DNA of 64,000 nt. Source: Rugamonas sp045984285 (GTDB taxonomy: Bacteria > Pseudomonadota > Gammaproteobacteria > Burkholderiales > Burkholderiaceae_D). This document shows, in pieces, positions 26,161 through 35,143 of this stretch (positions are counted from its first letter, which is position 1; each line of letters opens with the position of its first letter). The stretch is from positions 310,001 through 374,000 of the forward strand of contig NZ_JBJQIK030000001.1 in assembly GCF_045984285.3 (NCBI RefSeq), given 5' to 3'. The translations under genes and the position numbers were made by a program. The notes beneath the pieces were generated by a model, which did no database searches, was not told where the DNA came from, and was given only the letters and a program-made list of their open reading frames with translations.

Positions 26161-27047
26161 CAGTTCCCGTCCTTGCCGAAGCAGTGCGGGCAGGACTTCT
26201 CGTACACATATTCCGGCGCCAGCTGCTGGCGCGGCGTGACCACGGCGCGGCAGGCGAAGCACTGCACGGTTTCGGTCGGCTCCAGCCTGGGGTTCAGCGC
26301 GGTGCGGTAATCGAACACGAAGCAGTCGCCGGTGTAATGGGCGCCGCCCACTTCCTCGAAGTACTTCAGGATGCCGCCTTCCAGCTGGTACACATTGTTG
26401 TAGCCGATGTTCTGCATATGGATGGCAGCCTTCTCGCAGCGGATGCCGCCGGTGCAGAACGTCACCACGGTCTTGCCCTCGAAATCGGCCTTGTGCTCCT
26501 CGATCACCTGCGGGAACTCGGTGAATTTCCGGATACGGTAATCCACCGTGTTGTCGAAGGTGCCCACATCCACTTCGAAGTCATTGCGGGTGTCGACCAT
26601 GACCACCGGCTTGCCATTGTCGTCATGGCCCTGGTCCAGCCAGCGTTTCAGGGTTTTCGCTTCCACGAAGGGCGCACGACCTTCTTCCGGCTTAATCAGC
26701 GGCATGCGCATGGTGATGATTTCGCTCTTGATCTTCACCAGCATGCGCTTGTGCGACTGCTCGGCAGACAGGCTCTCCTTCACCTCCAGGTCCGCCAGGC
26801 GCGCATCGCTGCGCACCCAGGCCAGGTAGTCGTCGATGTTTTCGCGGGTGCCGGACAGGAACATATTGATGCCTTCCGGCGTCAGCAGGATAGTGCCCTT
26901 GAGGCCGAGCCGTTGCGTGATTTCCTGGTACTGCGGACGCAGGGTTTCCAGCTCGGTCAGCGTAATAAATTTATAAGCCGCGATATTGACGTAAACGGCC
27001 GGCGCGGCGCCCGCCTGTGCCGGGGCGCTGTGTGTCTGTGCTTGCAT
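26160..27047 (-). CDS. trhO: tRNA uridine(34) hydroxylase, rhodanese type
   Basis: 295 residues from the ATG at 27047. An N-terminal acylphosphatase-like domain (about 20-115; AAYKFITLTELETLRPQY, GTILLTPEGINMFLSG) is followed by a rhodanese domain with VDTRNDFEVDVGTFDNTVDY and the active-site loop VVTFCTGGIRCEKAA. A C-terminal Cys-rich end (CFACRAVV, CPHCFGKDGN) could bind a metal. TrhO makes 5-hydroxyuridine at the wobble position of tRNA with oxygen. Upstream ATG codons exist, but the frame there runs into the REP-like palindrome at 27141-27183, so the shorter form beginning MQAQTHS is preferred. Single gene, convergent with the secretion operon. Confidence 0.9.
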   Translation of the reverse strand: MQAQTHSAPAQAGAAPAVYVNIAAYKFITLTELETLRPQYQEITQRLGLKGTILLTPEGINMFLSGTRENIDDYLAWVRSDARLADLEVKESLSAEQSHKRMLVKIKSEIITMRMPLIKPEEGRAPFVEAKTLKRWLDQGHDDNGKPVVMVDTRNDFEVDVGTFDNTVDYRIRKFTEFPQVIEEHKADFEGKTVVTFCTGGIRCEKAAIHMQNIGYNNVYQLEGGILKYFEEVGGAHYTGDCFVFDYRTALNPRLEPTETVQCFACRAVVTPRQQLAPEYVYEKSCPHCFGKDGN

Positions 27048-27140
27048 GGTGCGAAGGGATGGAATTCTGAAGCCGACATTATAAGGCTTTCCCATCGTCG
27101 CCGTCCGAATTTGCCTTCTTTTTGTGCAACCTACACTCCA

Positions 27141-27183
27141 GTCCGTGTCCACCTTGGTGCCTGACCCCAAGGTGGACACGGAC
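27141..27183. repeat. REP-like palindrome between trhO and dnaE
   Basis: A perfect 17-bp inverted repeat (27141-27157 and 27167-27183) with a nine-base loop TGCCTGACC. The inner sequence GTGTCCAC/GTGGACAC is shared with the element at 6740-6776. It ends 18 bp before TAAAAT (27202-27207), a likely -10 of dnaE, so it may overlap the -35 region. Confidence 0.85.
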
Positions 27184-27201
27184 GCGGCAGTTCGGGCGGG
27201 G

Positions 27202-27207
27202 TAAAAT
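27202..27207 (+). promoter_or_regulatory. Candidate -10 box of dnaE
   Basis: TAAAAT 31 bases before the dnaE ATG. The matching -35 position (about 27179-27184) falls on the end of the REP-like palindrome and is not a good TTGACA. Confidence 0.4.
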
Positions 27208-27237
27208 AGGCGCCTTCGATCCAGTAGCGAGCATCAG

Positions 27238-30200
27238 ATGAACATGGCGGTAGTTGAACAGGAAGAGGGCGCGGCGGTGGCGGCGCCTGCGGGGCCGGAA
27301 TTCGTCCACCTGCGGGTGCACTCGGAGTATTCCATCGTCGATGGCCTGGTGCGCATCGACGACCTGGTCAAGGCCGCGGCCAAGGACAAGCAGGCGGCGT
27401 TGGCCGTCACCGACCTGGCCAACCTGTTCGGCATGGTCAAGTTCTACAAGTCCGCGCGCGGCAAGGGCATCAAGCCCATCGTCGGCTGCGATGTGTGGAT
27501 CACCAATGACGAGAACCGCGACCGTCCCTCGCGCCTCATGCTGTTCGCGAAGAACCGCATGGGCTACCTGCAGCTGTGCGAGCTGCTGTCGCAGGCCTGG
27601 CTCACCAATACCTGGAAGGGACGCGCCGAAATCCGCACCGAATGGCTGGCGGCGCTGCCGTCCCAGACCTATGCGCTGCTGCCCGGCGAGAGCGGCGCCA
27701 ATGGGCTGATCGCGCTGTCCGGCGCGCACTTCGGCGACATCGGCCAGGCTATCGAGAACGGCAACCCCGACCTGGCCGAGGCGCATGCCGCCAAATGGGC
27801 CGCCATTTTCCCCGGCCACTTCTACATCGAGATCCAGCGCGCCGGCCAGCCGAACCAGGAGGCGCAGGTGCGCCAGTCCGTGGCGCTGGCCGCCAAGCTT
27901 GGCCTGCCGGTAGTGGCCACGCATCCGGTGCAGTTCATGTCGGAAGAAGAGTTCATCGCGCACGAGGCGCGCATCTGTATCGCCGAAGGCGAGATGATCG
28001 CCAACGCCAAGCGCGTCAAGCGCTTCAACGAGCAGATGCGCTTCCTCACGCAGGCCGAAATGGGCGAGCTGTTCGCCGACCTGCCGGCCGCGCTGCAGAA
28101 CTCCGTCGAGATCGCGAAGCGCTGCAACCTCACGCTCACGCTGGGCAAGCCGCAACTGCCGAACTTCCCCACGCCGGGCATGACCATCGACGACTTCCTG
28201 CGCGCCGAAACCAAGAAGGGCCTGGAGGAACGCCTGCTGCACCTGTTCCCGAATCCGGAAGAGCGCGAGAAGCAGCGCCCGCGCTACGAGGCGCGCCTGG
28301 AGTTCGAGAACGAGACCATCATCAAGATGAAGTTCCCGGGCTACTTCCTGATCGTTGCGGAGTTTATCCAGTGGGGCAAGAACAACGGCGTGCCGATCGG
28401 CCCGGGCCGCGGTTCGGGTGCCGGTTCGCTGGTGGCCTATGCGCTGAAGATCACGGACCTGGACCCGCTGCGCTATAACCTGCTGTTCGAACGTTTCCTG
28501 AATCCCGAGCGGGTTTCGATGCCCGACTTCGACATCGACTTCTGCCAGGAGAAGCGCGAACTGGTGATCCAGCACGTGAAGGACCTATACGGCCGCGACG
28601 CGGTGTCGCAGATTGCCACCTTCGGCACCATGGCGGCGAAAGGCGCGATCCGCGACGTGGGCCGGGTGCTGGACTTCAGCTACACCTTCTGCGATGGCAT
28701 TTCGAAGCTGATTCCCTTCAAGCCGGGCAAGCCGGTGTCGATTGCGGAGGCGATCGAAGAGGAGCCGCTGCTCAAGGAGCGCCTGGAAAATGAAGAGGAG
28801 GTGAAGCAGCTGCTGGACCTCGCCCAGCAGGTGGAAGGCATCACCCGAAATATCGGCATGCACGCCGGCGGCGTGCTGATCGCACCAGGCAAGCTGACCG
28901 ACTTCTGCCCGCTGTACACGCAATCGGGCGACTCCGGCGTGGTGTCGCAGTACGACAAGGACGACGTGGAGGCCGTGGGCCTGGTGAAGTTCGACTTCCT
29001 GGGCCTGACCACGCTCACCATCCTGGACCGTGCGGTGAACTATATCCGCGAACTGGACCCGGCCGACAAGGACTTCGACCTGGCCACGGTGCCGCTGACC
29101 GACCGTCCTACCTACGACCTGCTGACCAAGGCCAAGACCGTTGCCGTGTTCCAGCTTGAATCGCGCGGCATGCAGGGCATGCTGAAGGACGCGCGCCCCG
29201 ACCGCTTCGAGGACATCATCGCGCTGGTGGCGCTATACCGCCCGGGCCCGATGGACCTGATCCCGGACTTCTGCAAGCGCAAGCACGGCGAAAAGTTCGA
29301 CTATCCCGATCCCCGCACCGAGGGCATCCTGTCCGAAACCTACGGCATCATGGTGTACCAGGAGCAGGTGATGCAGATGGCGCAGATCATCGGCGGCTAC
29401 TCGCTGGGCGGCGCCGACATGCTGCGCCGCGCGATGGGCAAGAAGAAGGCCGAGGAGATGGCCGAGCACCGCGAAATCTTCCGCAAGGGTGCGGCCGAAG
29501 GCGGCCTCACCGTGGAAAAGGCCGACGAGATCTTCGACCTGATGGAGAAGTTCGCGGGCTACGGCTTCAACAAGTCGCACGCGGCCGCGTATGCGCTGCT
29601 GTCTTACCACACGGCCTACCTCAAGCATCACCATACCGCCGCGTTCATGGCAGCCAACATGTCGCTGACCATGGACGATACGGAGAAGGTCAAGATCCTG
29701 GTGGAAGATGCGATCGAGGTCTGCGGCCTGAAGATCCTGCCGCCGGACATCAACCTGTCGGCCTACCGCTTCCGGCCCGATGGCCCGCCGCCGTCCCAGA
29801 CCGGCAAGAAGGTCATGGCCATCCGCTACGGCCTGGGCGGCGTGAAGGGCGCCGGCGAGAACGCGATCGAGGCTATCATCGCCGCGCGCGAGGCGGGCGG
29901 TCCGTTCACCAGCCTGTTCGACTTTTGCAAGCGGGTGGACAAGAAGCAGATCAACCGCCGCACCATCGAAGCGCTGATCCGCAGCGGCGCCTTCGACTGC
30001 TTCGGCGTGGACCGCGCCGTGCTGTTTGCGTCAGTCGGCTTCGCGATGGAATGCGCCGAGCAGGAAGCGCGTTCGGCCAACCAGGTGTCCCTGTTCGGCG
30101 GTGATGACAGCGACCTGGTGGCGCCGCCGGAATACGTGAAGGCGCTGCCCTGGAGCGACCGCGAGAAGCTGGCCGAAGAGAAGATCGCGCTGGGCTTCTA

Positions 30201-30780
30201 CCTGTCCGGCCATATGTTCGACGGCTATGCGGCCGAGGCGCGGCGCTTCGCGCGCACCAAGCTGTCCGAGCTCGAACCGTCGCGCGACCAGCGCATGCTG
30301 TGCGGCGTGATCACCGGCATCCGCACCCAGATGACGCAGCGCGGCAAGATCCTCATCGTGTCGCTGGACGACAAGAGCGCGGTGGTGGAAGTCACGGTGT
30401 ACAACGAGGTGTTCGAAGCGAACAAGAAGTGCTTCAAGGAAGACGAGTTCCTGTGCGTGACGGGCAAGGTGTCGGAAGACCGCTTCACCGGCGGCCTGCG
30501 CATCTCGGCCGAGAAGGTGTTCGACATCACCAGCGCGCGCCTGCAGTACGGGCGCCAGCTGGGCTGGCTGCAGCCGTCTGCCATCGCTCCGGCCAAGCTG
30601 CAGGAGATCCTGGCGCCGTACCGCGACGACTACGGCCTGCCGGTTCAGCTGCGCATCAAGCCGCAGGGCATCGACTGCGTGCTGCAGCTGGGCGACGACT
30701 GGCGGGTGGCGCCGTCCGACGAATTGCGCACGGCGCTGGAACAGCAGCTGGGCGCGAAGGAAGTGGCTGTCGAATATTAA
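27238..30780 (+). CDS. dnaE: DNA polymerase III alpha subunit
   Basis: 1180 residues, the normal length of the replicative polymerase subunit. PHP domain at about 20-290 (FVHLRVHSEYSIVDGLVRI), then the polymerase core with PDFDIDF (catalytic Asp430 and Asp432) and KFDFLG (Asp586) as the third carboxylate, GPGRGSGAGSL near 395, then the helix-hairpin-helix and OB-fold regions (MLCGVITGIRTQM). It elongates both DNA strands at the fork. Start ATG at 27238; another ATG lies six bases later. Monocistronic, convergent with the Sel1-repeat gene. The stretch between trhO and this gene holds a REP-like palindrome. Confidence 0.97.
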   Translation: MNMAVVEQEEGAAVAAPAGPEFVHLRVHSEYSIVDGLVRIDDLVKAAAKDKQAALAVTDLANLFGMVKFYKSARGKGIKPIVGCDVWITNDENRDRPSRLMLFAKNRMGYLQLCELLSQAWLTNTWKGRAEIRTEWLAALPSQTYALLPGESGANGLIALSGAHFGDIGQAIENGNPDLAEAHAAKWAAIFPGHFYIEIQRAGQPNQEAQVRQSVALAAKLGLPVVATHPVQFMSEEEFIAHEARICIAEGEMIANAKRVKRFNEQMRFLTQAEMGELFADLPAALQNSVEIAKRCNLTLTLGKPQLPNFPTPGMTIDDFLRAETKKGLEERLLHLFPNPEEREKQRPRYEARLEFENETIIKMKFPGYFLIVAEFIQWGKNNGVPIGPGRGSGAGSLVAYALKITDLDPLRYNLLFERFLNPERVSMPDFDIDFCQEKRELVIQHVKDLYGRDAVSQIATFGTMAAKGAIRDVGRVLDFSYTFCDGISKLIPFKPGKPVSIAEAIEEEPLLKERLENEEEVKQLLDLAQQVEGITRNIGMHAGGVLIAPGKLTDFCPLYTQSGDSGVVSQYDKDDVEAVGLVKFDFLGLTTLTILDRAVNYIRELDPADKDFDLATVPLTDRPTYDLLTKAKTVAVFQLESRGMQGMLKDARPDRFEDIIALVALYRPGPMDLIPDFCKRKHGEKFDYPDPRTEGILSETYGIMVYQEQVMQMAQIIGGYSLGGADMLRRAMGKKKAEEMAEHREIFRKGAAEGGLTVEKADEIFDLMEKFAGYGFNKSHAAAYALLSYHTAYLKHHHTAAFMAANMSLTMDDTEKVKILVEDAIEVCGLKILPPDINLSAYRFRPDGPPPSQTGKKVMAIRYGLGGVKGAGENAIEAIIAAREAGGPFTSLFDFCKRVDKKQINRRTIEALIRSGAFDCFGVDRAVLFASVGFAMECAEQEARSANQVSLFGGDDSDLVAPPEYVKALPWSDREKLAEEKIALGFYLSGHMFDGYAAEARRFARTKLSELEPSRDQRMLCGVITGIRTQMTQRGKILIVSLDDKSAVVEVTVYNEVFEANKKCFKEDEFLCVTGKVSEDRFTGGLRISAEKVFDITSARLQYGRQLGWLQPSAIAPAKLQEILAPYRDDYGLPVQLRIKPQGIDCVLQLGDDWRVAPSDELRTALEQQLGAKEVAVEY

Positions 30781-30797
30781 CCGCCGTTTGTCGTAGC

Positions 30798-32447
30798 TTA
30801 CAGCGTGGGACGGGCGGCCAGCTTGTCCTGCCATGCCCTGGCTGCGGCGGCATCCGCCTTCTGGCCCAGCTCACCGGCTTCGTAAACGCGGATGAGCCTT
30901 CGCATCGCTTGCCTGTTGCCTTTTTCAGCCGCCTTCAGATAGGACTGGAAAGCACGTGGCTTGTCGGCTTGCGTGCCCATGCCTTCTTCCAGCAGACGTG
31001 CCTGCTCGTAGAGGCCCTGGGCAAAGCCCGTATCGGCAGCCCGGGTGTAGAACTTCAGGGCTTCCTCGTAGCGCTTTTCGTGTTCGGCGAGGCCGCCCAG
31101 GGAGACCAGGCCGATATCGCTGTTCTTTGCCACCGCCTGTTCATACCACCGTTTTGCTTCCATGAGGTCCATCGGCACGCCGCGGCCCGTTTCATAGCAG
31201 TCGCCAAGATTGTTCAGCGCCGTCGGATTTCCTTGCGCTGCAGCCTTTCTGTACCACTCCACCATTTCCTTATCTTTCGCGGCATCGGGCTGCTGGTTGT
31301 GGATACGTGAGCCCATGGCAGTCTGGGCCGGAGCGTAGCCGAAGGCGGCCGCCTGTTGGAGCCAGCGCTGGCTTGCTGCTGGATCGAGGTCCTTCAGGTA
31401 GAAGTACAAGGCATATTGCGAGCGTTCATGGCCTTGTTCCGCCGCCTTGAGCCAGTAATCCCACGCTGCCTTGCGGTCCCTGGGCATGCCTTCGCCGGAA
31501 AAATTCAGGAAGCCCATGGCATATTGCGCTTCCACATTACCCTGTTCCGCTGCGTCAGCGAACAATCTGATGGCCTGGTCGGGCCGGTAATACTTTCCGT
31601 TCCTGTTCTGATATTCGCGCGCGAGCAAAAGCATGGAAGGCACATCGCCTTGTGCTGCCGCCGCATTTGCCCAGCGCAGGGCCTCGTCCACATTTTTCGC
31701 CACGCCCTTGCCGAGCACATAGGCTTGGGCCGCAGCACGCTGGGCCGCCGGGTCGCCCGCTTCCGCGCCCTGCAGATACCAGCGGAAAGCCTTGGCATGG
31801 TCCTCGAACGGAGCGCGGGAGTAGATACGGCCGAGTTCATAACCCGCCTTCATATGGCCAAGTTCGGCAGCCGCCTCGTAAGCGTTAAGGGCAGCTTCGC
31901 TGCGCCGGTTTCGCGCGTGGTAGCGGCCAAGCTCCATCGCTGCGTCAGCGTCATGGGCAGCGGCCGCCGCCAGCAGGGTGACGGCGTCCTTCTCCGACCA
32001 GCCCGGCACGGTCCAGATAAATTTCAGCCGCATCGCCGCGAGCTCGCCCGCAGCCTTGGGGTCGCCCTGCTGTGCGCCCGCACGCAAGGCCGAAATATAT
32101 TCATTCTTCGCAGGGAGCATGAAGACGTACTGAACGGAGACCCAGGCCCGTACCGCGTAGCCGGCGCGCTGTACCGGGGGCAGCTTGCAGGCGCGGCCTG
32201 CTGCCATTGCAGCTTCATCCAGCGCACGCTCGCCGCTGGAGACGGCAATCCGGGCATCGGTGACGGCGCCCTGCTCGTCAAGCAGATAACGGACCGTGAC
32301 CGTCCCGTCCCTGCCTTCGCGCCTCACGCTGGCTGGAAAATCAGGTGGCCTGCAGGCGCGGAGAGCGTCGGCGTGATCGTAGCCATCGCTTGCGAGAGCG
32401 GTGAAGGAAAACGAAGCGAACAGGAAAGCCGAGATCGAGTACTTCAT
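30798..32447 (-). CDS. TonB-C-like and Sel1-repeat secreted protein
   Basis: 549 residues. Signal peptide (ISAFLFASFSFTALA), then a TonB C-terminal-like domain (about 30-105: CRPPDFPASVRREGRDGTV, YLLDEQGAVTDARIAVSSG), then about ten Sel1-type repeats of 36 residues (GNVEAQYAMGFLNFSGEG, GNPTALNNLGDCYETGRG). Sel1 repeats are alpha-alpha scaffolds for protein contacts; TonB-C domains bind peptidoglycan or partner proteins. The combination suggests a periplasmic adaptor, but its partner is unknown. It starts 162 bp from the divergent metalloprotease gene, so the two may share regulation. Confidence 0.82.
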   Translation of the reverse strand: MKYSISAFLFASFSFTALASDGYDHADALRACRPPDFPASVRREGRDGTVTVRYLLDEQGAVTDARIAVSSGERALDEAAMAAGRACKLPPVQRAGYAVRAWVSVQYVFMLPAKNEYISALRAGAQQGDPKAAGELAAMRLKFIWTVPGWSEKDAVTLLAAAAAHDADAAMELGRYHARNRRSEAALNAYEAAAELGHMKAGYELGRIYSRAPFEDHAKAFRWYLQGAEAGDPAAQRAAAQAYVLGKGVAKNVDEALRWANAAAAQGDVPSMLLLAREYQNRNGKYYRPDQAIRLFADAAEQGNVEAQYAMGFLNFSGEGMPRDRKAAWDYWLKAAEQGHERSQYALYFYLKDLDPAASQRWLQQAAAFGYAPAQTAMGSRIHNQQPDAAKDKEMVEWYRKAAAQGNPTALNNLGDCYETGRGVPMDLMEAKRWYEQAVAKNSDIGLVSLGGLAEHEKRYEEALKFYTRAADTGFAQGLYEQARLLEEGMGTQADKPRAFQSYLKAAEKGNRQAMRRLIRVYEAGELGQKADAAAARAWQDKLAARPTL

Positions 32448-32609
32448 TGGATTTTCTAAGTGATAAGAACCCCACAGTGTAATTGCTGGCGTGTTACTTT
32501 AAGTTGCAAAAATGAAACAAGTTTGATTGACGGCCTACGCTCCCAGCATAAATACTGCTGATCGGCAAAAGGCCTCGACCACAAACCATCTACCTGAAGC
32601 GTCGTTTCC

Positions 32610-33944
32610 ATGGCAAATCTCACCGATATCCGCAACACGGCAATTTCCGGTCTCACCCACATCGACGCCCTGCTGAACACCGGGCCGGACTGGAATTTCC
32701 TGACGCCGGCCAGCAATACCTTGTATTTCACGTTCGAGCTGGACAAGAGCAATGCGCGTGAGGCCGAAGCGGTCACGTCCACCGCGGAATTCGGTAACGC
32801 GCAGAAAGCGGCGAGCCGCACCGCCATGGCCTATCTGGAGCAGGTCACGGGCATCCATTTCGTGGAAACCCAGGATCCGGCACAGGCCCACCTGCACCTG
32901 TGGGCAGGCGACCTGGTTTCGGACACGGCGGCAGGGCTCTGCCAATGGCACCAGAGCTACCGTTACGCCCAGGATGGCACGCTGACCCAATTCGACGCGC
33001 AGGCGTGGATCTATATCGACAATGCGCGCTATGCCGCTGAACTGGCAAAAATGGCGCCCGGCACCGGCGCTTACCAGGTGCTGCTGCATGAGCTGGGCCA
33101 TGCGCTGGGCCTGAAACACCCGTTCGATGGCGATATCACCTTGCCGGCGATCGATGACAATAAGCTCAACACCCTCATGTCCTACACCAGCCGGGGGCCG
33201 CTGGCAGCGGAGTACCGGCCGTACGACCTGGCGGCGCTGAACTGGCTGTATGGCGGCGACGGCCTGGGCGGAGAGCTCGGCCTGAATTCAGGCGGCGGAC
33301 AGTACCTGGCCGGCACGGTGCGCGACGATGTGCTGAAGACCGGTGCTGCGGCCGATGTCCTGGAAGGGCTGGGCGGCAACAACAAGTTCGATGGGGGCGG
33401 CAATCTTGATGTGGCGCTCTATGGCGACAGCCGCGGCAACCACACCATCGTCAAGAGCGGTGACGGCTACAAGGTGAGCGCTATTGCAGGCAACTACGGC
33501 ACCGACGAACTGCTCAACGTGGAGCGGCTGGCCTTCAGCGATGCGAACGTGGCGCTGGATGTGGACGGCATCGCGGGGCAGGCCTACCGCATGTACCAGG
33601 CGGCGCTTGGCCGCGCGCCGGATGCAGGCGGCCTGGGCTACTGGATCGAGATGATGGACCGCGGCATGACGCTGCGCGAGCTGGCAGCCAATTTCATGGC
33701 GACGCAGGAATTCATCGGCAAGTTCGGCGGCAGCAATCCGGAAGACGCGGTCTTCGTCACCAAGGTCTACAACAACGTGCTGCACCGCACGCCGGACAAC
33801 GACGGCTTCAAGTACTTCATGGACACACTGGCTGCGGGCAACAGCAAGATCGACATGCTGGCCGCCTTCAGCGAGAGCCCGGAAAACCAGGCCCAGCTGA
33901 TTGGCGTGATTGGCAATGGTATCGACTACCAGCCTTATGTGTGA
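32610..33944 (+). CDS. Serralysin-like metalloprotease with DUF4214 domain
   Basis: 444 residues, no signal peptide. Zinc site HELGHALGLKH (His160, Glu161, His164, His170) and Met-turn TLMSYTS are the metzincin/serralysin hallmarks. A short RTX-like region (about 225-275) follows, then a tandem DUF4214 domain (YQAALGRAPDAGGLGYW; YNNVLHRTPDNDGFKYF) to the end. Serralysins leave the cell through a PrtDEF-type system; the system at 21618-26127 is the natural exporter, although it is 6.5 kb away. The Ca-binding repeats are few compared with classical serralysins. Substrate unknown; processing of the surface layer or general protein degradation are both possible. Confidence 0.88.
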   Translation: MANLTDIRNTAISGLTHIDALLNTGPDWNFLTPASNTLYFTFELDKSNAREAEAVTSTAEFGNAQKAASRTAMAYLEQVTGIHFVETQDPAQAHLHLWAGDLVSDTAAGLCQWHQSYRYAQDGTLTQFDAQAWIYIDNARYAAELAKMAPGTGAYQVLLHELGHALGLKHPFDGDITLPAIDDNKLNTLMSYTSRGPLAAEYRPYDLAALNWLYGGDGLGGELGLNSGGGQYLAGTVRDDVLKTGAAADVLEGLGGNNKFDGGGNLDVALYGDSRGNHTIVKSGDGYKVSAIAGNYGTDELLNVERLAFSDANVALDVDGIAGQAYRMYQAALGRAPDAGGLGYWIEMMDRGMTLRELAANFMATQEFIGKFGGSNPEDAVFVTKVYNNVLHRTPDNDGFKYFMDTLAAGNSKIDMLAAFSESPENQAQLIGVIGNGIDYQPYV

Positions 33945-33950
33945 GCAGCC

Positions 33951-34181
33951 TTACATATCCTTCAGGCTGGTAATGGCATAGCCCTTGCTGCCGATCTGCT
34001 GCGGCAAGTGCTCGATGTGGAAGTTCGGCAAGTCGTCGGCATCGTCATCGACTTCCAGGGCCTTGGTTTCCGGCTCCCAGTCGGTGTTGATCGCTTCCTG
34101 AGGGATAGGTTTGCCTTCGGGCACGGCGAGATAGGAAAAGATGCCGTCGTGTTCGGGGCGTCGGTAAATATCCAGGCGCAT
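33951..34181 (-). CDS. Small conserved protein (DUF6139-like)
   Basis: 76 residues from the ATG at 34181 (MRLDIYRRPEHDGIFSYLAV). It is acidic in the middle (VDDDADDL) and soluble. It resembles the small betaproteobacterial family I know as DUF6139, of unknown function; the family call is from memory. A longer frame upstream gives residues that do not fit. It is convergent with the metalloprotease gene, 6 bp apart. Confidence 0.7.
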   Translation of the reverse strand: MRLDIYRRPEHDGIFSYLAVPEGKPIPQEAINTDWEPETKALEVDDDADDLPNFHIEHLPQQIGSKGYAITSLKDM

Positions 34182-34267
34182 TGCGTTCCTCCACAGTGGG
34201 TTGATCACCGGGCCATTCTACTCCGCCCCGGCAAAGCCGGCGCTTCCCTTTACCCCCAACAATATTT

Positions 34268-35089
34268 CTAAGAAATTTCTTGCAGGCCTGCGACGGCTCG
34301 GGTGGTGCGGTCGGCGGCACGCTGCAGCACCACGGCGCGGTTGCTGCTCTCCTGGTCGCGCTGGTTTTCCTTATGCCACAGGTGGTAGACCTCGGTGGCG
34401 AAGGCGCCGTCCTTGCGCAGTACCCCCGCATTGAACAGGCGCACCACCAGGTCCGAGTCTTCATGGCCCCAGCCCAGGAAACTCTGGTCGAAGCCGTTGA
34501 CTTTGTCTAGGTCGCTGCGCCAGACCGCCAGGTTGCAGCTCTTGATGCGGCGCCAGCTGAAACGCTTGCGTTCACGGCCCAGGTCCGGCAGCACCAGCAC
34601 GGTCTGCAGGAATTTGTTGAAGTGGCCGGCCAGCCGCAGCTGCAGCCGCTCCAGCACGCCCAGGGCATTGATGTCGAGCTTCTGCTCCAGCAGGCGGCGC
34701 GTGTACTCCGGACTCAGCAGCACGCGGCTGCCGGACACCAGATAGCCCGGCCGTGCCAGCTTGCGGTGCTGGGACACGAAATTGCGGGCCGGAATGCAGT
34801 CGCCGTCGAGGAAGATGACGTAGTCGCCCGTGGCGGCCAGGGTGCCCAGGTTACGCACTCTTGCTGCACGGAATCCTTCGTCTTCCTGCCAGACATGGCG
34901 CAGGGGAACAGGGGAACGCCTCTGGAGTTCTTCTACGCAATTCCGCGTGTTGTTCGTCGAACCATCATCGGCGATAATGATTTCAAAATGCCGGTCGTCC
35001 TGCGCAAAGCAAGCTTCGATTACAGCCGCGAGCGCGTCGGGACGGTTGTAAGTGGTGACGATAACGGAGATTTTTGACGCTTGTTGCAT
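34268..35089 (-). CDS. Glycosyltransferase family 2 (LPS-type)
   Basis: 273 residues. The GT-A donor site is clear: ISVIVTTYNRPDAL, EIIIADDGSTNNT and FLDGDCIPARNF (DxD). The C-terminal part has SCNLAVWRSDLDKVNGFDQ and GWGHEDSDLVVRL, as in galactosyltransferase-like enzymes of LPS core synthesis; the ED pair is the likely catalytic base region. Cytoplasmic, acting on lipid A-core. It is divergent from the O-antigen ligase-like gene across 54 bp, and waaF follows that, so this is an LPS-core locus. Confidence 0.9.
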   Translation of the reverse strand: MQQASKISVIVTTYNRPDALAAVIEACFAQDDRHFEIIIADDGSTNNTRNCVEELQRRSPVPLRHVWQEDEGFRAARVRNLGTLAATGDYVIFLDGDCIPARNFVSQHRKLARPGYLVSGSRVLLSPEYTRRLLEQKLDINALGVLERLQLRLAGHFNKFLQTVLVLPDLGRERKRFSWRRIKSCNLAVWRSDLDKVNGFDQSFLGWGHEDSDLVVRLFNAGVLRKDGAFATEVYHLWHKENQRDQESSNRAVVLQRAADRTTRAVAGLQEIS

Positions 35090-35143
35090 GAAGTCGATGC
35101 GATCCGTGTTGATTTTTGCAAGAAAAGCTTACAAAAACGTTGA

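Noticed and set aside
27048..27179. Longer trhO start at 27179
   Set aside because: The extra N-terminus would be encoded by the REP-like palindrome and adds residues unlike the family.
33935..33950. TGTGA-N6-TTACA at the end of the metalloprotease gene
   Set aside because: Lies across a stop codon between convergent genes, so it cannot act as a promoter site, and the second half is imperfect.
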